Below are positions 7,701 through 15,975 of a DNA stretch of 58,619 bases, in pieces. A model generated the notes under the pieces. That model was not told where the DNA came from. It ran no database searches and was given only the letters and a program-made list of their open reading frames with translations. The position numbers and the translations under genes are program-made. This DNA is from a virus. Where the stretch lies: positions 1-58,619 of IMG/VR virus record IMGVR_UViG_3300010370_006650; one strand, 5' to 3'. Position 1 is the first letter of the stretch; every line of letters begins with the position of its first letter.

Positions 7701-10081
7701 AATCCAGGGTCGATAAGGGAATGAAGAACATTGGAGAAGGACTGTTAAAGAGCTTCCTTTATGGTCTCGAATGGTCTTTTATTGAGTTTCCAAAATTGAT
7801 AATGCAATTAGGAGTTTATTTAATCGAAGGATTTTATAAGCTAACTGGATGGTTGTTCCACAAGCTTGGAGATATATTCCACGCGCTTGAAGGAATTCCT
7901 ATCTTCGGTCCTATCTTCGGCTTGATTGGAGATTTCTTCGACAAGGCCGGCGAATTTTATGAGGGTATCGCAGGAATTTTTGGAAAGCTCCAAGAATTTT
8001 TGAAAAAAGTCGATATCGTGGAATGGTTCAAAGGCGCATACGACTGGATGAAAAAGTTTTTTACTGACGGAACAAGTTCGGGTGAAGGCTTTTTTGGTAA
8101 GCTCTTTGGATGGTTTAAGGATATCGTAGCTGTAATTGAAGAACCATACAGATTATTACGTAAAGTTTTTAACATCATATTTTCTTGGGATACGAAAAAA
8201 TCTTTCATGGAAAATATGAAGGAAAAATGGGACGCTATCGTTTCTGCTTTTAATAGTAGCGCCGATACGATTGAAAAATTGTTTGTAAAAATATTGCAGG
8301 GTCCAAAAGATGCCTGGGGTTGGATTAAAGAAAATATTAGTTGGGAAAATTTCAAAAAACTGGGGGAACACATCGTCGACGGTCTCGTAAATGGTTTGAA
8401 AGCATTAAAAGACAAGGTAGTGGATAAGTTTAAAGAGCCCATTGATGGTATAAAGACATTTTTAGGAATTAAGTCTCCTTCGACCGTTTTTGAAGACATC
8501 GGCGGTAACATAATCGATGGATTGATGAATAAATTGTCGACGTTGCGTGATAAAGCGTTACAGCCCTTTACAGACTTGAAAGAGGGAATTATAGGTTTGT
8601 TCAGGGGCGAAACTTTCTTTAAAATATTCAACGACGTAGTTGAAGGCATAAAGAGCGCACTTGGCAAGATCGCCGATTTTGGCCCTTTTAAGGCAGTTAT
8701 TGATATAGCAAAAAAAGTTTTCGAGACACGATCGCCGTCCAGGGTCTTTATGAAAATAGGCGATCAGGTCGTCGAGGGCTTCGCCATATCGATGGAAGAT
8801 TTACCCAAAGAAGCCCGCGCCCAATTCGAAAAAACGGTTGGAGAAGCGCAAGATTTCGCGAAAGATATGAAGTCAGTCGCGCCACAAGCCCAAGCTGCTG
8901 GCGTCGCGCAAGCAGCAACTCCCCAAATGGGTGCTACAACGATTCCTGTTACAGGCGTAAAAAACATGCTTGATCAAGTTGCTGCTCTCGGTGATGCCGC
9001 TACCAAGGCAGCAGAAGTCGATAAAAAGCTTGCTGACTTTAATTCGGCTCTAACGCCTATCGCTGAAGCGTTATTAGAAACGAACAATAAGTTACCTTAC
9101 GTCGTCGGACCCTTAAGGGAAATCAATACGTTGATCGTTGGTAAAGGTAAAAAAGCAAACGTAACAGAGACAACGAAGCAATTCGTAGAATTGTTGACAG
9201 CGATATCAGAGCTTGGAGATCTTGGTTCCAAATTTAAGAATGAGCGTATCGACTTAAAGATATGGAGTTTGAACGCCGTCGCGGGGAGCGAAGGCGATGG
9301 CTTACAGTGGCATCTTAGTCGTGTGCCACACCACTATGGTCCTGTAGTCGCCGCAGCTTCTTCAATACAAACACTTTTCTCTCAAACTTCTCCTGCTCAA
9401 AAAATTACTGAGGCAACAAGAGATTTTACGGCGCTCTTAAAATCTATAGACGAGCTCGGCGCAATGGGCGTTACTATGAAGAATGAAAATATAGCGAATA
9501 AAATTTGGTCATTAAATACTGCGGCAGACGACCTTGCGTATCATCTAAGTCGTATTCCACATCACTATGGCCCTATTGCAACGCATCTTAAGGGACTCTC
9601 GACATTTATTTCGACTCAATTAAGCACTGCGGAATTTACGGGTGCCTTAAACTCAATTAAGCAAACGGGCGCTGCCGTTACTTCGGGTCTTAAGACTTCA
9701 ATTGAACCGATCCTAAAAGCCATGACCGACATGGCCAACATGATAGTCGAAATAGACAATTCGGTTTCAAAAACAAAAGACATAAATCTTTCTGCTACTT
9801 TACAAAAGTTTAAGACAAGTTTTGGTATGGCAATGGGCCAAAAGGGCTCACACGTCGTTCAAGCCAAAGACGTAACGATCAACGTTAGTTTTGCGGTTAT
9901 GATCGACGCGACGAAGCTTGAAGGTGCTATATTGTCGAATAGCAACTCGAAGATCAAAGAAAAAATTAATCTTGCTATCGGCGCTATATCAGAGATACCA
10001 GCTAAGGAAGTTGGCTTAGAAAATGCCCCGGCGTTAGGACCATTTAAGCAGGCACATCAAAAAACAGCTCCATTGACGTGA
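4778..10081 (+). CDS. Tail tape measure protein
   Basis: This 1767-residue protein is the length-setting ruler of the tail and lies right after the small tail assembly genes. It starts with helical, Ala/Met/Gln-rich segments, has several hydrophobic stretches (about residues 170-215, 760-800, 1000-1070), and contains the tape measure motif K/R-SPS-VF--IG twice (near residues 1230 and 1314). A C-terminal pair of repeats of about 65 residues shares IWSLN and HLSR-PHHYGP (bases 9182-9382 and 9425-9616). No lysozyme or peptidase domain was recognised. If the usual rule of roughly 1.5 angstrom per residue held over its full length, the tail would be very long, but internal domains may not count. 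SD GTGGAG precedes the ATG. Confidence 0.88.
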   Translation: MATGGKGGGSGPSKDDLSIVSQMAAMMVQMSVSSKRIADDFENQARASAKMVENMQSVGGGEIVNQLMQVNATLKEVVAALANLNETSTATFAALSQGALNAANSTQVLTNAAKAAGDAAEKETTSLEDLVTELKKTGKNALTGREKMQAFGNYLKKEFPVAAGAALGALSGLKQGFRNIFSLAKGIVGFGFTVGKALFGIAKSIISIPFKLMSKLTDMASSGGGGVSEYAQAINNLRKEFGALNGPVTSAIQSTAASMKGFSVQGLSANQVFGNVAERMEQLIKLFVAGGPALQRFSDEFKNNGGAILGFQKGLGVSDEQMGALANRAISSGTTVTSQLLNMTKQATHLGKEFGVDFKIISKGMAKAVADVKNFGSMSQKQIGAAVTYFAKLGVEVDKVTGVMDAFNTFDEAADKVSTLNQVFGTNIDAMKILDAENPAERISLLQKEFAKAGVAGEKLTRAQRQIIASNIGVEESAIQAAFSSKNQGVSLEKITKESEKAEKKTMTQTEAMSKLADAMDRVLKSGDTGSGGFFDKFLKGFSDGITSTKEFREIMRNISKAMVVVYMEGRRLGKAFVEYFPGIKEFLGGLAEIFQPQKFRMLAGGVVDIFTQFFKDLGQPGGKASFPDLMQKLKDHFFNFFNSEEGAGQKVMGGFKKIMAAIQVILAGGVQWIMESVGRFIQDIVNFIRNPQDVPGVENAKNAAENYVSPIAMAFREGWKILGPALKDLTKLVFEKLIELAKEGLEEHKGKIALAFFGPVILRSLVGAGSAMLAKGIGQMITNAIAGPAVTGAAQAAGTTVTRTLISAVGPGVTQVVSVAETTAAPAAAGLFTRLGSKFSSLAAGFSKAVGPNVLKAFKFAGIAAVIADAAVNISEAMNNFEDKLQKEGFDPATAKIAAGTTGLINTLTFGLLPKDLQATIASGVASMSNFLESSLDKMFGPSLAENMKERLAAQFQIFGGLGDLIMGLWNGDKSRVDKGMKNIGEGLLKSFLYGLEWSFIEFPKLIMQLGVYLIEGFYKLTGWLFHKLGDIFHALEGIPIFGPIFGLIGDFFDKAGEFYEGIAGIFGKLQEFLKKVDIVEWFKGAYDWMKKFFTDGTSSGEGFFGKLFGWFKDIVAVIEEPYRLLRKVFNIIFSWDTKKSFMENMKEKWDAIVSAFNSSADTIEKLFVKILQGPKDAWGWIKENISWENFKKLGEHIVDGLVNGLKALKDKVVDKFKEPIDGIKTFLGIKSPSTVFEDIGGNIIDGLMNKLSTLRDKALQPFTDLKEGIIGLFRGETFFKIFNDVVEGIKSALGKIADFGPFKAVIDIAKKVFETRSPSRVFMKIGDQVVEGFAISMEDLPKEARAQFEKTVGEAQDFAKDMKSVAPQAQAAGVAQAATPQMGATTIPVTGVKNMLDQVAALGDAATKAAEVDKKLADFNSALTPIAEALLETNNKLPYVVGPLREINTLIVGKGKKANVTETTKQFVELLTAISELGDLGSKFKNERIDLKIWSLNAVAGSEGDGLQWHLSRVPHHYGPVVAAASSIQTLFSQTSPAQKITEATRDFTALLKSIDELGAMGVTMKNENIANKIWSLNTAADDLAYHLSRIPHHYGPIATHLKGLSTFISTQLSTAEFTGALNSIKQTGAAVTSGLKTSIEPILKAMTDMANMIVEIDNSVSKTKDINLSATLQKFKTSFGMAMGQKGSHVVQAKDVTINVSFAVMIDATKLEGAILSNSNSKIKEKINLAIGAISEIPAKEVGLENAPALGPFKQAHQKTAPLT
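9182..9616 (+). repeat. Tandem internal repeat in tape measure C-terminus
   Basis: Two copies of about 65 codons (9182-9382 and 9425-9616) share F--LL--I-ELG, KNE-I--KIWSLN and HLSR-PHHYGP. The conservation is mostly at protein level, which points to an old duplication. Confidence 0.6.
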
Positions 10082-10094
10082 AAGGAAGAGAATA

Positions 10095-10349
10095 GTGGAT
10101 AAAAAAACGAAAAAAGAATATCTTAAGATGTTACACGAAGATAAGTTTTTTAATCACGCGTTGGGTCTTTCTAACAACGAAGAAGAAAAAAGAAAAATAA
10201 GAGCCTTCGCCGAGGACGTGTTCATTAACTTGTTGCAAGGCGCGCTAACTTCGCAAAAAATTATAAAAGAACACCCAGAAAAGTTGGTTGATGTTGCCGA
10301 AGGTCGTATATCTAAAGATAAGGAACCAACGATCGTCAAAGACAAGTGA
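10095..10349 (+). CDS. Small charged helical protein between tape measure and baseplate genes
   Basis: This 84-residue protein starts at GTG 10095 with SD AAGGAAGAG. It is rich in Lys and Glu and predicted helical: an EYLKMLHEDKFFNHAL segment, then a longer helix with FAEDVFINLLQGAL. No family was recognised. Thirteen bases separate it from the tape measure stop and 11 from the next gene, so it is in the tail operon and probably a tail assembly or baseplate factor. Function unknown. Confidence 0.6.
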   Translation: MDKKTKKEYLKMLHEDKFFNHALGLSNNEEEKRKIRAFAEDVFINLLQGALTSQKIIKEHPEKLVDVAEGRISKDKEPTIVKDK

Positions 10350-10360
10350 GACTTTAAGTA

Positions 10361-13300
10361 ATGGCCGATAAGAGTAAAAATACGGGAACTGGCGGTATAA
10401 ATATCGATGGTAAGGTATACACACCAGATGTTGGAGTTCCCGACGCTGCGGGTGGCGCTCAAGGCGATTATTCTTCTGGCGACATCAACGTCGACAAGAC
10501 GACCAAGGACATTTCGAAACCAACCCGTGAAACCTTCGCCAAGTATCTGAGCAAGACTACGCTGGGCACGGCAGGTTCATCACCACACAAAAACGTATAT
10601 CCGGTTGGTGCGGGCGATCAAACGAAAGTAGAAGAAATAAGGCTAAAGGATACGCAGGGCAATCCTGTGTCTCCGGGCGCTCAGAATAATGAGACAAAAT
10701 TTGCTGCAGGTTTTAATCAGACTATTTCTTCAAATAATCCTGCGGGCATCAAGAGAGGACTGACGACTGGTACGGGACAGGATGGCAATACTCTTTTGCC
10801 AAGCGCGTCTACGGCTGCCGACCCAGGCGGAAATTACGTAAAATTTGTTACATCGACGTCGGACGGAAAAGGCCTACAAGAACCAATAAAGGCGTATACG
10901 AATACCACAATCGGTCCTAACTTATACGATTACGACAGCAACAAAGTTAGTATTTCCGACGGTACGCTAAATCAATCACCATCAGGTCTCAGAGAAGACA
11001 TCAGAATAATATCCACAAATTCCAATGTAGAAACAGACGGTGGTACATCAAAGAATATTCTGGGGGCAGACAATGGTCAAGGGGACTATACATTAACCGC
11101 GACCGAAGCTCGAGCGTTGGCTGGTACGACGACAGCGAAGAACAGGTTTCCCATCGATATTACGCCTAGTGTTGTAACTCTCCGTGATGCTTCCGGAAAC
11201 CCGGTCTCTGTGACTGCGTCGCAAAACAACGTCACAAACGCTAGCTTTTTCACGAAGCTCGTGGAAGAGAAAGAAGTGGGCGGCAAGACAGTCCAGGTGA
11301 TATCCGTTCGCGAGCTGTCGTCCTACACCCCCGCGTTGACTTCGGCCGCCTCTGTCAATGCAAATAAGTTTGAAATTAAGCGCGGTAAAACGGCGGGTGG
11401 TACGATCGACGGCGATGAGTTATTGCTAACAATAGCGCCAGAAAAAAACGGCGTTGTTACTCTTACCCCCGCCGCGCAAACCTACACAGACGAGGTATTG
11501 AAACCAAATCTTAGAGATTATGCTGATTATACAGCTGCCAAGAAGACGGCCAATCTTTCTGGCGACGCACAACAACAAAATCTTTACGACCTTCAAAAGA
11601 CGACCGATCTTGCGACCGACGGTGGAACTTCAAAGAACGTTTTAGACCCCACGAAGAAAATTCCTTTTACAACTGAGGCGGAGCTCGTCAAGACGTTGAC
11701 AGCGATGAACTTCTTCCCTGTCGATTCACCGGTCATCGGACCGCTCGATGCAAAAACTCTCAATCTTTTTAAGCTTGACTCCTCTGCTGTTCTGGCTAAA
11801 ACGAAGAATGAGAAGAGCTTCGCGGATATAAAAATAGGATCGGTCGTAGTTGGATCAAAGGGTAAGCTCATTAACAACAATTTACCTGATGGCAACACAC
11901 TGTTGTTGACAGCTGTAAGTCCAGCTGCAACTTCCGGCGGCCCATATGTAAAGTTCGTTGCGATTGATGTCAACAAACAAAGACAAAATCTGCTGGGCTT
12001 ACAAAATCCGATCAGAAATTATACGGTCGATACCCTAAGTAAAAATCTATACAAGCCAACAGACTCTGACAATAAAGCGATCGTCGATCAACAAGGAAGT
12101 ACAGGGCCAGACTTCTTTGGTCCAAAGCAGCTCCATAAACCTGTATCCGGCCCTGCAGATGCAGGCACGTTTGATAACATTCAAAGTGATCCTTCGAAGC
12201 GCGCGGTAACGAAGGAGATTTTGTTCAATCGTTCTGTCTCCGAAGTAAAGGGTGAAAATGCGCCGGGCGGTGTAGGAAACGTTTATAAGCCTGCGCCTGT
12301 ATTACCCAATGAGCTTTTTAATTTTACAGTAGATGGTTATCCTCGTTCTGTGACAGTCGATCAGAATGTTGTTGTCAGCGATGATCAGTACGTGTTACCT
12401 GTCGCAGATCAAGTTCAACTTCAGTCATCATATACAGAATTTGCTACACAAGATAATCTGCAAATTAAACGTGGAAAATCGCCTGTTGATGCGCCTGATG
12501 GAAATACACTACTTAAAGATGCCGCACCACCTGCCAAAACTGGTGGTCCATACGTAAAACCTGCAACAAGCGTAAGTCCGCCTATCAACACATACGTTTC
12601 TAAGGTTTTACAAAAAAATAGATACAATCCGATTGGAAGAAGTCAGTTCGTTCCATCAGATACACCTGGCGCTGAAGGAAAAACGCAAGACGGCATCGAT
12701 CCTTCGCCAGGTGGACAACGATTCGAGAATATATCCGATAAGGGTGCTCCGGAAGCATCGTTCGTCGGCCGTACAACGCTCTACGCGCCGTCTCAATTAA
12801 AGTTTGGTGAATCGCCGCAGAGCATGAATAATCGTGCTGCTGATGGTAAGAAAGTAGAAGGTTTTACATTTAGACGTTTAACTCGAATTGGTACGATATT
12901 GCAATTGCGAGCCGCGGGCGAAATAATATCGATTACGGGAGATCAAAATGATGACCCGCGCAGCAATGTCGAACAACTAGCAGCTGCGCTCGTTCCAGGA
13001 GCGGGGCAAGCCGGCGCAGGTGTGCCGCTCTCGCGCGAATTATTGAACGTCACAGAGATTATAAAGAACTTACCCGATGAATCTACTGGCGCTGCCGGCG
13101 TCAATACAATAGCTCAGTACGAAGGCGAGTTAATCGATATTAATAGAAACTTTGAAGGCGTCGTCAACACTACTTTGGAAAAATTTTCTGGATTTAGTTC
13201 GCTAGGTTTATTGATTTTGGCGATAGTGCTGGTTGCAGTTGTAATTCTCGTGTTTTGGGGATTGGCTGCGCTTCTTGGAAATTCAGATTCTTTGAATAGA

Positions 13301-15655
13301 GTAAAAAAACTTACCGCAGGCAAATCTTTTTCTAATTCTCAACAAATTTCAGGACTAGGTACGTTTATGGGTCGAGCCGTCGGCGGCGGCACGAATATCG
13401 TAGCCGACATTGTTCAAGCGACTTATGACGGTTCTGCGGCGACTGCTTTATTCGGTATTAAACCTACGTTTAACAGAGATTATTCCGATGCTGTTTATAG
13501 AGGCGCGCTCGCCTTTTTCGGTCTTGGTTCCGGCAACGCAGCCTCAGGTTCACCGAATCCGCCACCATTGTTGTCGTATCCGGGTCAAGTTGTCGTCACC
13601 TCACGCGCTATCGTTAGAGGCGTAGCTCAACTTACCACCGCGTTTATCGATTTGGGCTCGGCGTTTGCATCAGGCAACATATTCGAAGGTATATTTAAGT
13701 TAATCGACATCATAGAAGTTATAAGAAATTCGCGAGTTATAAAGGCCTTAAATACATTTTCACAACTTGGAGATAGAAAGCCCTATACTGTAACTAACGA
13801 TGTTGAGTATATAAAGATACAGTCAAAGCCCGACGCCCCCGTAGAACAAAATAGCGGCGCTCCTACAAGCCCAAGCGATTCTGTCACGACAGGCATTTTT
13901 GGTGGCACAGAGCTGTATCAAATCGCAGATGAACAAAAACTAAACGCTAGCGTAAAAATATCCGAAATTGACTCTATAGACAACAAGAATGTAAAACACC
14001 AAATTTGGCAAAGTCGTGTAATTCCCTCGCCCACGCCCACCTCGCCGCCGAAGAGTATTCGTTTCTTTTATGAAGAATACGTCGGTGTTTCTCAAGTAAA
14101 AAATAGATTGCAGAATTCGAGAGCCCTTGCGTGGTCTTCATATAGGTCGCCATCTTTTTTGATTAACGTGTCTTCGATAAAAGATAGCAGCCTCGATGGA
14201 CAACCGAAATATGATCATATGCGAAATACAAGTAATAATACGCAACAAGTTTATGCGTCAGGTCCAAGATTAGACCAACGAATAGTTGCTGATTATGAAA
14301 AAGCTATTGATGGCGAATATATGCCTTTCTATTTTCACGATTTAAGGACGAACGAGATTATAGGTTTTCATGCCTTTTTGACAAGTCTTAGTGACGATTA
14401 TTCTGCAAACTATGAATCGATAACAGGCGTCGGCCGCGCCGAACCAGTAAGAATATACAAAGACACTCAAAGAAAAATCGGTATAAGCTTCATGGTCGCT
14501 GCCTTAGATAAAGAAGACTTTGATTACATGTGGGAAAAAATAAATCGATTGACGATGCTTGTGTATCCACAATATACGCGCGGAAAAACCTACGCTGACG
14601 AAAATGGTGTTAAATTTGAAAAACCATTTACACAAATGGTCGCTGCAGGTCCCATGGTTAGATTAAGACTCGGCAACCTATTAAGATCCAACTATTCGAA
14701 ATTCAATCTCGCAAGAATTTTTGGGTTGGATGACCCCAGCTCTAACGTTTTTGTTACTCAAGAACAAAGAACGAAAAAAGCAGATGAGATTAAAAAAGCC
14801 CGTGAAGCTGCACAAAAGGCACAAGCAACAAAAGACGCAGAACAAGAATTTGAAACCAATCTTCAAAATCTCTACAAAAAAGACTATACGTACTCGCCGA
14901 AGATTGCAGCTGTTTATAAGACAAAACTAGACGCTGATACAGCAAAAAGACTCGATATTAATGATCAGAATGTCATAGCCCCTCCCAAACCACCAAAATC
15001 TACAAACCAGCCAAATTCAAAACGTTGGGTAAAGGACGGTGAATGGTATAGGACATTCGACGGCGACGCGAACGGCTTCTTGAGATTCAAGATAGACCAG
15101 GTTTTACCAGCGGGATCTAATAGGTCACCAGAGTATGCTTATGGTACGTTCGAGGCGGCGTCGGGTGCCACCGCCGAAGAAAAAAAACAACTAGAGCCTA
15201 ATCCGACAAGTACTAAATATTGGGTTCCGATAAGCGATTTAAAGCTCGCCGGCGAGTCGCTAGGTAAATATGCAACTGAAAAAATTGCGTTTGTTAATGG
15301 AAAAGTTAGCGGTTCAAATAATACTTCGGCTGCAGCTACGCCGAACGCGCCGCCCACCGCGATAACATCTATAAAAGACTTTATGAATGCCAACAACAAC
15401 GTTATCGTAAGATCTTTCGAATCAACAGGTGGTAAAGGTCTTGCAGGTTTTATCGATTCGATCGCTTTTGACTGGTATGATAGAACGACGTGGGATATAG
15501 ATGCTGATCGCAAAGCGCCAAAAATGTGCAAGGTTACGATATCGTTCACGCCAGTTCACGACATAGCGCCAGGTCTTACTGCGAATGGTGAAAATCGCGC
15601 GCCGATTTACCCATTAGGTCCTTATGCTTTTGGCACTCGTGGTCTTAAGATTTGA
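10361..15655 (+). CDS. Very large baseplate/tail structural protein with a transmembrane-like segment
   Basis: This 1764-residue protein has three visible parts. Residues about 1-800 are repetitive and Gly/Asn/Thr-rich; four imperfect units carry IKRGK, DGNTLL and GGPYVK motifs and look like beads on a string. Residues about 948-972 are strongly hydrophobic (LGLLILAIVLVAVVILVFWG), unusual in a baseplate protein. Residues about 1240-1500 contain a compact domain with YMPFYFHDLRTNEI, GVGR-EPVRIY and INRLTMLVYPQY, which I associate with phage baseplate hub-type proteins. The C-terminus ends with DSIAFDWYDRTTWDID and SFTPVHDIAPG. The next two genes are baseplate genes, so this is placed in the baseplate or tail tip. 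The exact T4 counterpart is not clear. Confidence 0.65.
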   Translation: MADKSKNTGTGGINIDGKVYTPDVGVPDAAGGAQGDYSSGDINVDKTTKDISKPTRETFAKYLSKTTLGTAGSSPHKNVYPVGAGDQTKVEEIRLKDTQGNPVSPGAQNNETKFAAGFNQTISSNNPAGIKRGLTTGTGQDGNTLLPSASTAADPGGNYVKFVTSTSDGKGLQEPIKAYTNTTIGPNLYDYDSNKVSISDGTLNQSPSGLREDIRIISTNSNVETDGGTSKNILGADNGQGDYTLTATEARALAGTTTAKNRFPIDITPSVVTLRDASGNPVSVTASQNNVTNASFFTKLVEEKEVGGKTVQVISVRELSSYTPALTSAASVNANKFEIKRGKTAGGTIDGDELLLTIAPEKNGVVTLTPAAQTYTDEVLKPNLRDYADYTAAKKTANLSGDAQQQNLYDLQKTTDLATDGGTSKNVLDPTKKIPFTTEAELVKTLTAMNFFPVDSPVIGPLDAKTLNLFKLDSSAVLAKTKNEKSFADIKIGSVVVGSKGKLINNNLPDGNTLLLTAVSPAATSGGPYVKFVAIDVNKQRQNLLGLQNPIRNYTVDTLSKNLYKPTDSDNKAIVDQQGSTGPDFFGPKQLHKPVSGPADAGTFDNIQSDPSKRAVTKEILFNRSVSEVKGENAPGGVGNVYKPAPVLPNELFNFTVDGYPRSVTVDQNVVVSDDQYVLPVADQVQLQSSYTEFATQDNLQIKRGKSPVDAPDGNTLLKDAAPPAKTGGPYVKPATSVSPPINTYVSKVLQKNRYNPIGRSQFVPSDTPGAEGKTQDGIDPSPGGQRFENISDKGAPEASFVGRTTLYAPSQLKFGESPQSMNNRAADGKKVEGFTFRRLTRIGTILQLRAAGEIISITGDQNDDPRSNVEQLAAALVPGAGQAGAGVPLSRELLNVTEIIKNLPDESTGAAGVNTIAQYEGELIDINRNFEGVVNTTLEKFSGFSSLGLLILAIVLVAVVILVFWGLAALLGNSDSLNRVKKLTAGKSFSNSQQISGLGTFMGRAVGGGTNIVADIVQATYDGSAATALFGIKPTFNRDYSDAVYRGALAFFGLGSGNAASGSPNPPPLLSYPGQVVVTSRAIVRGVAQLTTAFIDLGSAFASGNIFEGIFKLIDIIEVIRNSRVIKALNTFSQLGDRKPYTVTNDVEYIKIQSKPDAPVEQNSGAPTSPSDSVTTGIFGGTELYQIADEQKLNASVKISEIDSIDNKNVKHQIWQSRVIPSPTPTSPPKSIRFFYEEYVGVSQVKNRLQNSRALAWSSYRSPSFLINVSSIKDSSLDGQPKYDHMRNTSNNTQQVYASGPRLDQRIVADYEKAIDGEYMPFYFHDLRTNEIIGFHAFLTSLSDDYSANYESITGVGRAEPVRIYKDTQRKIGISFMVAALDKEDFDYMWEKINRLTMLVYPQYTRGKTYADENGVKFEKPFTQMVAAGPMVRLRLGNLLRSNYSKFNLARIFGLDDPSSNVFVTQEQRTKKADEIKKAREAAQKAQATKDAEQEFETNLQNLYKKDYTYSPKIAAVYKTKLDADTAKRLDINDQNVIAPPKPPKSTNQPNSKRWVKDGEWYRTFDGDANGFLRFKIDQVLPAGSNRSPEYAYGTFEAASGATAEEKKQLEPNPTSTKYWVPISDLKLAGESLGKYATEKIAFVNGKVSGSNNTSAAATPNAPPTAITSIKDFMNANNNVIVRSFESTGGKGLAGFIDSIAFDWYDRTTWDIDADRKAPKMCKVTISFTPVHDIAPGLTANGENRAPIYPLGPYAFGTRGLKI
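10748..12632 (+). repeat. Four imperfect repeats in the large baseplate protein
   Basis: Units near 10748-10940, 11372-11525, 11830-12055 and 12458-12632 encode variants of I-K-R-G-K, D-G-N-T-L-L, G-G-P-Y-V-K, P-I--Y and L--N-Y in the same order. A second shared motif, TDGGTSKN followed by I or V then L, appears twice (near 11035 and 11618). The second unit is the most divergent. Boundaries are approximate. Confidence 0.6.
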
Positions 15656-15678
15656 GGACTAATTAAAAGGAAAAAGTT

Positions 15679-15975
15679 ATGGCTTTTAGTCGATATCAAA
15701 GAGATGACACTAGTTCAAATGGAAAGGGTCTCACCGTCGCGCAAGCTACGATCGTGCTTCGACAAGCAATTCGTAATGGATTTATTTTTCCTATAAAGAC
15801 AATAACGGTGACGCAAAGTGACAGGCTGGATACTTTGTCGGGTGAGTTATATGGCGATTCTCGCTATTGGTGGGTATTAGCGGCGGCGTCCAATATCGGG
15901 TGGGGTTTACAAGTTCCGCCAGGAACTATAATTAGTGTATTGGACCTGAATGTAGTTGAAAGGTTGGTCGGTTGA
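15679..15975 (+). CDS. Baseplate wedge-type protein with LysM-like fold (gp53-like)
   Basis: This 98-residue protein contains a LysM-like core: SDRLDTLSGELYGDSRYWWV, then ASNIGWGLQVPPGT (about residues 50-90). T4 baseplate protein gp53 has a LysM-type domain and small LysM proteins are standard in contractile baseplates, where they help join tube initiator and wedge. SD AAAAGGAAAAAG precedes the ATG. Its stop overlaps the next start (TGATG), so the two are probably co-translated. The call is firm for the fold, less so for the exact wedge position. Confidence 0.75.
   Translation: MAFSRYQRDDTSSNGKGLTVAQATIVLRQAIRNGFIFPIKTITVTQSDRLDTLSGELYGDSRYWWVLAAASNIGWGLQVPPGTIISVLDLNVVERLVG

Noticed and set aside
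7957-8667. 236-codon minus-strand frame within the tape measure gene
   Set aside because: Antisense shadow of the tape measure gene; no RBS context or motif supports it.
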